From Fibrobacteraceae bacterium (lineage in GTDB: Bacteria > Fibrobacterota > Fibrobacteria > Fibrobacterales > Fibrobacteraceae): a stretch of 11,811 nt of DNA. Positions 6,153-11,811 of this stretch are shown here, piece by piece (positions within the stretch are counted from its first letter, which is position 1; each line of letters starts with the position of its first letter). The notes under the pieces were generated by a model, which was not told the origin of the DNA, made no database searches, and saw nothing but the letters and a program-made list of their open reading frames with translations. The position numbers and the translations under genes were made by a program. The stretch lies in the NCBI GenBank assembly GCA_021443045.1, contig JABUUT010000008.1, positions 84,689-96,499 of the forward strand, read 5' to 3'.

Positions 6153-8825
6153 TTACCTAAAAATCCACTGTCTGTTGTTTACGCGAAGCACCTTGTTACC
6201 ATAAGTTGCATTCACAGCCCTGCGAACATCATCTTCATTGGCAGGCAGCTTGCTAGACCACAGTTTGCGACCCTGCATGTCGAACAAAGTGGCAGAACCC
6301 TGCTTTGCAGCAATGGCATTCTGCCAGTTCATTGGAGCTATAACCACAGCTGGCTGAATAGACACATTCTTTACAAACTTAATGGTAAATGTAACCAACA
6401 CATTGGAGCTGGTATCAGCAGCATCAATAGCCTTTACCGCCACAGTAAGGGCCGTTCCTTCGGTAAAGCGAACGGTGCTATCCTTTGGAGTTACCGTTAC
6501 GATGCTATCCTCAATTTCCAATTTTACCATTCTCTTAACGGCATCAGACAAGTTTTCCTTGAACACCAGAGAATCTCCTTCTATGTCAGATACTAGCTCG
6601 TTCATGTTCACTTTGGCCACCCAAGCGGTATCATACTTAACCAGAATGGTGTCCTTCTTAATTTGAACAGGCTTGTCGTTAACAGGTTCAATTAAAATGT
6701 GGAGCCTTACAGAGGCGGTATCCGTCTTAATAGCGGCATTGATTGTTACATAGGCATCGCCGCAAGAATCCTTTACAGACTTTATTTGCAAAGCACCGCT
6801 AACAATGGAAGCCGACACCTTTCCATCGTCGCTCTTGGCAGAATAGGAGGCAGTAGACCCACTTGGAACCTGGAACCAGCCCTTTACCCGAGCGGCAGCA
6901 TAAGTAATGGCCTTTGTAAAGTCTTCCTGAGCGGTTGTATCCAAAGTGCTTTCATCCACAACAACAACGGGGGCACTGTTTGGCACCACAGTCAAGGTTA
7001 CCAAAGTTTCTTCCGACTTTAAAGTATCCTTGCCTTCAACGACCCAAACAAGGTAGCTAAATAAATCTTCACCTTCGTAGTCGGCATCGGCTGTGTAGGT
7101 AAATCCGCCGTTTTCCTTCAATTCCAGTTTGCCATAGCTAGGAGGTTCCACCAGGGAAGCATGGAACTTGCCCTTAAGCCCATCGGGGTTCAGGTCATTC
7201 TTAAGAACACCCTTGGTAGAATCAATTACATTCTTCTTGCCTGCCTTTACTTCGTAAGCATCGGCAACACCCTTCGGATTGTCAAGAACGCCCTTCATAT
7301 AAATTTTCTGCTTAATGCAAGTAGTTGCAGTAGCCACGCCATCGGTAAGGCAAATGGTTACTGTAGAAGTATCACAAGCGTCTTCCACCTGAGTGTACAA
7401 AATGCTGAACGTGCCCACGCCATCTTCATCATAAGAAGCAGTTTGGCCCACATACTTAATCTTCTTGTCGGTAGTCACCTTCCAGAACAAAGAATCGTTG
7501 TCGGCATCGGCTATAGAAACATCTGCCGTAGTAAAAGTAATGGCCTGTTCGTCAAGAACATCTTCCACAGAAGAAATTAAGGCAAAGGCATCGGCATTGA
7601 CAATCTTCAACACTGGGGCGTGGTTCACATGGGTTACCTTAATAGTCACTGTAGCAGAGTCACTTTCCAAGTCGGAGGCATCGATCAGCACATACTTAAA
7701 GGAATCCACCCCACTAAAGCCAGCAGCAGGAGTATAGGTAAAAGTTCCGTTGGGCTTAAGAGCCAAAGTTCCGTAGGCAGGTTCAGTGTAACCTAAAATT
7801 GTGGCCGTCAAGGTAGATTCGTCAGCATCGTAGTCGTTGCGCAAAAGACCCTTGGTAAGGCCAACTGTTAAAACGCTGTCTTCCTTAACTTCAAATTCGT
7901 CATCAACGGCCACAGGAGGGTTTTCCCTGTCGGTTACCGTAATGGTATTGGTGTAAACAGCAGTCTGGGCCTTGGAGTCTTTAGCTGTGATAGTAATCTT
8001 GGAAGACTTGCTTACATTTGGCTTTGTCACCAGAATAATTTCATCGGTAAGGCTGTAAATAGATTTTTTGTTGGCTACCTTCAAGGCCGTAGTATCGGCA
8101 ATAACCAAAGTAATGTTCAACGTTGCATCATCTTTGTCTTGGAACATTTCAGACATCACAAAGCGAAGGGTATCGCCTTCATTCATGTCTATGGCTTCGG
8201 GGGCATCGTAGGGAGGAAGTACCTCGGGAGCAAAAACAGGGCACGTTGCCGAAGAAAATTCCAAGGAATTTAGAACAATGGAATTGGTTTTTACACCATT
8301 CTTGGCATGGTTCGACTTAAAGGCAAACTGAACCCCAGTTTGTGTGGCAGCACTAAAGGCTACAGTAGTGGTTGCCTTCCAGCCCTGAGTAAGGTCTGCA
8401 AAGTTAATGCACCGTTCCGTAGTTTCTTTGGCAGCAGCTATTTCTGCACCATAGTAGTTGTAGTCTTTAATATTACTCTGCTTAAAGTCTATGCGAAAAC
8501 CCTGCTCAGCCTTGTATCTAAGAACCGCAGACTTGTAAGACGACAAAGACTTTACGCCTGTTGCAGTGGTACTCCAGCCAAAGCCGAAACCCACACTGGC
8601 ATCCTTGGTGGTATCCAGTTCAGCATCTACGTACCAAACACCATCTGCATTAGTCGTATCAACAATGCCACCGGCTTCACCAGGTTCTGGATAGGTGTAA
8701 AAATATGCCGGAGTTGTGGCCGCGGTTGTTTCAGCCTCATCGCTCCAAACAACGGCGTTTGCAGCCAAAGAAAAAGTACTAGCGGCAGCCACTAAAAAGG
8801 CAACCAAGGATTTGTTAACGTTCAT
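6153..8825 (-). CDS. Large secreted multi-module surface protein (Ig/cadherin-like repeats, sorting-like C-terminus)
   Basis: An 890-residue exported protein of unknown exact role, probably in surface attachment or carbohydrate binding. Order seen: signal peptide 1-24 (ends LAANA); a beta-rich domain at about 25-195 that looks like a carbohydrate-binding jelly roll (weak inference); an Ig-like unit at 203-300; a Big_9/cadherin-like unit at about 303-398 (PPVAVDDEFEVKED, LLRNDYDAD, GTFTYTPAAGFSGVDSF); a degenerate Ig unit at 403-510; a second Big_9 unit at about 517-613 (LKNDLNPDG, GGFTYTADADYEGEDLF); then two further degenerate units at about 617-820. The tail (SATLFDMQGRKLW ... NKVLRVNN) resembles a T9SS sorting domain. 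No catalytic domain is recognisable. Acidic Asp-rich loops suggest calcium binding. Start ATG 8825 has an upstream GGAGGGAG site. It follows uup by 71 bp on the same strand with no hairpin terminator between them, so read-through is possible. Confidence 0.88.
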   Translation of the reverse strand: MNVNKSLVAFLVAAASTFSLAANAVVWSDEAETTAATTPAYFYTYPEPGEAGGIVDTTNADGVWYVDAELDTTKDASVGFGFGWSTTATGVKSLSSYKSAVLRYKAEQGFRIDFKQSNIKDYNYYGAEIAAAKETTERCINFADLTQGWKATTTVAFSAATQTGVQFAFKSNHAKNGVKTNSIVLNSLEFSSATCPVFAPEVLPPYDAPEAIDMNEGDTLRFVMSEMFQDKDDATLNITLVIADTTALKVANKKSIYSLTDEIILVTKPNVSKSSKITITAKDSKAQTAVYTNTITVTDRENPPVAVDDEFEVKEDSVLTVGLTKGLLRNDYDADESTLTATILGYTEPAYGTLALKPNGTFTYTPAAGFSGVDSFKYVLIDASDLESDSATVTIKVTHVNHAPVLKIVNADAFALISSVEDVLDEQAITFTTADVSIADADNDSLFWKVTTDKKIKYVGQTASYDEDGVGTFSILYTQVEDACDTSTVTICLTDGVATATTCIKQKIYMKGVLDNPKGVADAYEVKAGKKNVIDSTKGVLKNDLNPDGLKGKFHASLVEPPSYGKLELKENGGFTYTADADYEGEDLFSYLVWVVEGKDTLKSEETLVTLTVVPNSAPVVVVDESTLDTTAQEDFTKAITYAAARVKGWFQVPSGSTASYSAKSDDGKVSASIVSGALQIKSVKDSCGDAYVTINAAIKTDTASVRLHILIEPVNDKPVQIKKDTILVKYDTAWVAKVNMNELVSDIEGDSLVFKENLSDAVKRMVKLEIEDSIVTVTPKDSTVRFTEGTALTVAVKAIDAADTSSNVLVTFTIKFVKNVSIQPAVVIAPMNWQNAIAAKQGSATLFDMQGRKLWSSKLPANEDDVRRAVNATYGNKVLRVNNRQWIFR

Positions 8826-8834
8826 AATTAATCA

Positions 8835-8855
8835 CTCCCTCCACCTACTGGTGGA
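8835..8855 (-). promoter_or_regulatory. Leader hairpin overlapping the ribosome site of the 6153-8825 gene
   Basis: A perfect 6-bp inverted repeat (tccacc / ggtgga) with a 4-nt loop at 8840-8855. On the mRNA its 3' arm runs into the GGAGGGAG ribosome site (about 8835-8842), so folding would hide part of that site. This is seen in the sequence; regulation through it is inference. Confidence 0.4.
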
Positions 8856-8896
8856 ATGAACTTCATATAATCCGACCGTAACAATAATATAATATT

Positions 8897-10708
8897 TTAA
8901 CCTAACGAATCCAATAGTTCAAACCGTTCATAGGCGGCTTCAAGCTCCCCTTCCCTAGCCGAAATAGCCTGCTGGAGTTCCAAAATTCTTTGAGAATTGG
9001 TAAAAACCTCAGGTTTTGACAATTCCTCCTGGAATTGTATAATTTCTTTTTCCAAACGGTCAATCTTCTCAGGAAGGGCGGCATACTCCCTTTCTTCGTT
9101 GTAACTGCGCTTTTTCTTTTTAGCCCCTCCATTACCGGCATCATTACAGGCGTTATGGCTTCCGTTGTTGATGGCAACCTTTTCAGCCTCCATGCGAATG
9201 GCTTTGGCCGCCTCCTTTTCGCGAATTTTCCGATTGGCCTCGTAGTCGGAGTAGCCTCCCACAGCCTCAAAGATACTCCCATTTTCCTCAATGGCCAAAA
9301 TGAAAGTGGCCACAGAATCTAAAAAGGCCCGGTCGTGGCTTACCACCAGCACAGTGCCCTTGTATTCTGCAAGCAGTTCCGCCAAAAGATCCAGAGTTTC
9401 CATATCCAAATCGTTGGTGGGTTCGTCAAGAACAAGCACGTTGGAAGGGTGCGAAAACAGGCAGGCTAGCAAAAGGCGGTTTCGTTCGCCACCGCTCAAG
9501 GCGCTAATAGGGCCGCGAGCCCGCTCTGCACTAAAAAGAAAATCTTGCAGATAACTTAATACAAGCCGCTTTACGCCATTTAATGTGATATAAGCCTGCC
9601 CATCCCCAATATTCTCTATTAAGGATTTATCTTCCCTAAGGCGAGTGCGCATTTGGTCAAAATAGGCTATTTGCAAGTTGGTGCCCAGGCGCACTTCACC
9701 TTCGCTAGGTAGAAGTTCACCTAGAATTATGCGTAAAAGTGTAGTTTTGCCACTACCGTTTGGCCCCACAATACCTATGCGGTCACCCCGGGAAACTTCT
9801 GTAGAAAAGGAGTTAATGAGAGGTTTATCTTGGTAAAAGTACGAAACATCGGTAAGGCGCGCCACCAGGCGCCCGGAGCGTTCCGCCTCAGTTATCTGCA
9901 TATTCACGCTGCCGGTGCGACTGCGGCGTTGGGCCCGTTCCTGCCTCATTTTTATCAGGGCCCTAACGCGGCCCTCGTTCCGAGTGCGGCGCGCCTGAAT
10001 TCCCTTTCGAATCCAAATTTCTTCTTCCGCCAGCCTTTTATCAAACAACTCGTTGGCTTTTTCTTCTTCGGCCAAAGCCTGGTCCCTAAATTGCACAAAC
10101 TTGTCGTAAGAAAAATTCCAGCAGCGAATGCGGCCCCTGTCCAATTCAAAAACCCGTGTTGCCGCACGACGCACAAAAGCCCGGTCGTGGCTTACAAAAA
10201 GTACGGCACAGTTTAAGCGAGTCACTATACCTTCAAGCCACTGAATAGCCGGAATATCCAAATGGTTGGTAGGCTCATCCAGCAAAAGCAAATCGGGGTC
10301 TTCGGCCACAGCCCGGGCAAAAAGGACACGCCGTTTTTGGCCTCCCGAAAGAGAATCAAAGAGCGCGGAGCCATCTATGCCCGTTTTTCCAAGAATGGCC
10401 TCAGCGTGGGCATTGTGAACATCGTCTCCCGATTTACAACTGGCCATAACCACATCGCGAACGGTTCCCTCCACATGGGCTGGAATCTCCTGAATCATCC
10501 GCGACACCTTTAGGCCAGACTTTTTTACAACTGCCCCAGAATTGTATTCCATTTCGCCAGTGAGAATCTTCAACAGGGTACTTTTACCCTCCCCATTGCG
10601 CCCCACAAGGCAAATGCGGTCCCCCGCCTCAATGTCAAAGGAAACATTGTCCAAAAGAGGGGGGCCTCCAAAACGAAGTAAAATATTCTGGGCAGAAAGT
10701 ATGGGCAT
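8897..10708 (-). CDS. uup: ABC-F family ATPase Uup
   Basis: A 603-residue soluble protein with two ATP-binding cassettes and no membrane domain, i.e. ABC-F rather than a transporter. E. coli Uup acts on ribosomes and affects transposon excision and replication-linked DNA stability. Cassette 1: Walker A GRNGEGKST (36-44), signature LSGGQ (120-124), Walker B LLLLDEPTNHLD with E145, H-loop H174. The inter-cassette linker has the Uup hallmark EEIWIRKGIQARRTRNEGR (about 229-247). Cassette 2: GPNGSGKTT (315-323), LSGGE (404-408), VLVLDEPTNDLD with E429, H458. A spacer at about 511-535 rich in Asn, Gly and Lys leads to a C-terminal coiled coil (about 540-600), the Uup DNA-binding domain. Length is close to the E. 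coli protein. Start ATG 10708 follows an AGGA site. EttA and antibiotic-resistance ABC-F proteins lack this linker/tail combination, so Uup is preferred. Confidence 0.93.
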   Translation of the reverse strand: MPILSAQNILLRFGGPPLLDNVSFDIEAGDRICLVGRNGEGKSTLLKILTGEMEYNSGAVVKKSGLKVSRMIQEIPAHVEGTVRDVVMASCKSGDDVHNAHAEAILGKTGIDGSALFDSLSGGQKRRVLFARAVAEDPDLLLLDEPTNHLDIPAIQWLEGIVTRLNCAVLFVSHDRAFVRRAATRVFELDRGRIRCWNFSYDKFVQFRDQALAEEEKANELFDKRLAEEEIWIRKGIQARRTRNEGRVRALIKMRQERAQRRSRTGSVNMQITEAERSGRLVARLTDVSYFYQDKPLINSFSTEVSRGDRIGIVGPNGSGKTTLLRIILGELLPSEGEVRLGTNLQIAYFDQMRTRLREDKSLIENIGDGQAYITLNGVKRLVLSYLQDFLFSAERARGPISALSGGERNRLLLACLFSHPSNVLVLDEPTNDLDMETLDLLAELLAEYKGTVLVVSHDRAFLDSVATFILAIEENGSIFEAVGGYSDYEANRKIREKEAAKAIRMEAEKVAINNGSHNACNDAGNGGAKKKKRSYNEEREYAALPEKIDRLEKEIIQFQEELSKPEVFTNSQRILELQQAISAREGELEAAYERFELLDSLG

Positions 10709-10795
10709 CAGAGTCCTTTTAAGGCAACCTCAAAAATTGAATTTTCAAAGGTTTCCTTTAATAAATAGCAGGCTTTTTGCCACAAAATAGAAAAA

Positions 10796-10814
10796 CCTGT
10801 GGATGAACCACAGG
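10796..10814 (-). terminator. Terminator after the Ser/Asp/Lys-repeat gene
   Basis: A perfect 7-bp stem (cctgtgg / ccacagg, loop atgaa) is flanked by an A-run on one side and a T-run on the other. On the minus strand the stem is followed by TTTTTCTATTTT. It begins 29 nt past the stop at 10843 and separates this gene from uup. Confidence 0.75.
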
Positions 10815-10842
10815 CTTTTATAAAGATTTAACCTATAGAAAA

Positions 10843-11811
10843 CTACTTGGTAGTAGGCATTTCCCTATAGATGGCGTCACACTGTCCCTTAAAGTTCAGC
10901 AAGGCACTCAACTTCTTGTTTTGACCATGTGGCATGCGTCCAGTTTCAATGTACTGTTCAATGAACTTGCCCATGTTGGAATAGCGACCAATCAACTTGG
11001 AAAGGTCTATGACAAGCCATTTACTAGGAGGAGGATCTTTTACATAGCAGTAATAGGAACCCAGTAAATCCTCCGGTTTCTGAATACTGATGGTTTCATC
11101 TTCAATTTTTTCAAAACCCTCAACAGCTTCACCATTTTCTAGAGAATCTTTTTTGTCTTCCAGTTCCTGCTTTTTATCTTCGTCAACAACTTCTTCAGTT
11201 ACATCCTTTACAACATCGTCTGTTACGGTTTCATTGCAAGGATTCTCTGGAGTGCAGGCATCTTCTGGAACAGCTTCACTGGAACTAGATTCTACAACAG
11301 GATCACTCCCCTTCTTCTTTATGTAAATGGCATCGCAAATTTCAGCGTAGTCAAAGTATGGTTTACCAGTAAACAGTTGAACAACTATATTGAAAAGTTT
11401 TAACAATACGGACTGCCATCCCTTTTTAATCTGGTACCAACTGCCATCTGGAGCCAAGCAGTAGTACTCATTTTCATTGTGATTGAAATCCTCATCTTTC
11501 ACCACCAAACTATCCTTGCCCCACTTATCCCAATCTCCCTTGGTTGTGTCAGGATCTTCAACAGGAGTCATCACGGAATCACGCTTATCTTCGGTAATAA
11601 CCTTAACACTACTGGAACTGGACTTGGAATCGGAAGATTTATCTTCGACATTCATAGAAGAGCTAGACTTGCCATCGTCCTTGGAAGAATCGTCACCCTT
11701 GGAAGAGGAAGACTTGCCATCGTCCTTGGAGGAATCGTCATCCTTAGAAGCAGAAGACTTGCCGTCGTCCTTGGAGGAATCGTCATCCTTAGAAGCGGAA
11801 GACTTGCCGTC
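10843..11811 (-). CDS. Ser/Asp/Lys-repeat protein with duplicated Cys module (5' end outside window)
   Basis: Unrecognised, probably exported or lipoprotein-like. 322 residues are visible; the N-terminus is past the right edge. The frame is open through the edge, so the Met at 11655 is internal. Residues 1-52 of the visible part are a 15-residue repeat rich in Asp, Ser, Gly and Lys, followed by Ser-rich sequence, as in Fibrobacter surface lipoproteins. Counting from that Met, two related modules follow. Module one (64-111): YYC66, W73, TGKP, C107-DAIY. Module two (201-263): YYC203, W213, TGRM, C259-DAIY. Each has two cysteines that could form a disulfide. Between them are a Ser patch, a C134-x5-C140 pair and an acidic helical stretch rich in Glu, Asp and Lys (about 145-185). 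I know no family with this pattern. A terminator follows; uup lies 134 bp downstream. Confidence 0.8.
   Translation of the reverse strand, partial: DGKSSASKDDDSSKDDGKSSASKDDDSSKDDGKSSSSKGDDSSKDDGKSSSSMNVEDKSSDSKSSSSSVKVITEDKRDSVMTPVEDPDTTKGDWDKWGKDSLVVKDEDFNHNENEYYCLAPDGSWYQIKKGWQSVLLKLFNIVVQLFTGKPYFDYAEICDAIYIKKKGSDPVVESSSSEAVPEDACTPENPCNETVTDDVVKDVTEEVVDEDKKQELEDKKDSLENGEAVEGFEKIEDETISIQKPEDLLGSYYCYVKDPPPSKWLVIDLSKLIGRYSNMGKFIEQYIETGRMPHGQNKKLSALLNFKGQCDAIYREMPTTK
10867..11055 (-). other. YYC...CDAIY module, copy 2 (within the right-edge CDS)
   Basis: 63 residues from YYC to CDAIY, with 56 between the cysteine positions. It contains EQYIETGRMP, alignable to the first copy's QLFTGKPY, and an extra insert of about 12-15 residues before CDAIY. 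Confidence 0.6.
11323..11466 (-). other. YYC...CDAIY module, copy 1 (within the right-edge CDS)
   Basis: 48 residues from YYC to CDAIY with 41 residues between the cysteine positions. An internal amphipathic stretch ends QLFTGKPY. It pairs with the module at 10867-11055. Confidence 0.6.
11656..11811 (-). repeat. 45-bp in-frame tandem repeat, 3.5 copies
   Basis: Copies run 11811-11767, 11766-11722 and 11721-11677, plus a 21-bp partial copy at 11676-11656. Copies 1 and 2 differ at one base and copy 3 at five. The unit encodes DGKSSASKDDDSSKD. The array starts exactly in frame at the window edge and probably continues beyond it. Confidence 0.93.

Noticed and set aside
8897..10708. ABC transporter ATPase or antibiotic-resistance ABC-F protein
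   Set aside because: Two cassettes in one chain without membrane partners, plus the Uup-type linker and C-terminal coiled coil, fit Uup better.
11653..11655. Met at 11655 as the start of the right-edge gene
   Set aside because: The same frame runs open with coherent repeat coding to the window edge, and no ribosome site precedes this Met.
11656..11811. CRISPR-like repeat array
   Set aside because: The repeats are contiguous 45-bp in-frame coding units with no unique spacers.

Overview
The window looks like chromosome of a Fibrobacter-type bacterium (inference). Three secreted proteins carry Ser/Pro or Ser/Asp/Lys low-complexity linkers typical of Fibrobacter surface proteins. Two of them end in short C-terminal regions that resemble type IX (T9SS) sorting domains. 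Most genes have AG-rich Shine-Dalgarno sequences. I see no insertion sequence, phage gene, tRNA, rRNA or CRISPR array, and no gene-free stretch longer than about 160 bp.

Layout, left to right. (1) Two tandem minus-strand genes (1-890, cut by the left edge, and 1010-2332) encode secreted NodB/CE4-type polysaccharide deacetylases, clearly paralogous to each other. (2) A minus-strand gene set (4784 down to 2499) encodes a PAP2 membrane phosphatase, a histidine phosphatase and a stand-alone SIR2-like protein. The first two genes are tightly coupled. A hairpin terminator follows the SIR2 gene. (3) Divergent from the PAP2 gene is ackA (4872-6041, plus strand), a complete acetate kinase. It ends at a strong bidirectional terminator facing the next gene. 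(4) A convergent minus-strand gene (6153-8825) encodes an 890-residue secreted protein with a putative carbohydrate-binding N-terminus, a series of Ig/cadherin-like modules and a sorting-like C-terminus. (5) uup (8897-10708, minus) encodes an ABC-F ATPase. (6) A minus-strand gene cut by the right edge (10843-11811) encodes a Ser/Asp/Lys-repeat protein with two copies of an unrecognised cysteine-bearing module.

Together the window mixes housekeeping functions (acetate fermentation, ABC-F ribosome/DNA-associated ATPase) with cell-surface and polysaccharide-modifying proteins. The least ordinary piece is the SIR2-like protein downstream of two phosphatases. SIR2-like NADases are recurrent effectors in anti-phage systems, but nothing in the sequence proves that role here. 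The duplicated YYC...CDAIY module in the right-edge protein is the best candidate for an undescribed domain.
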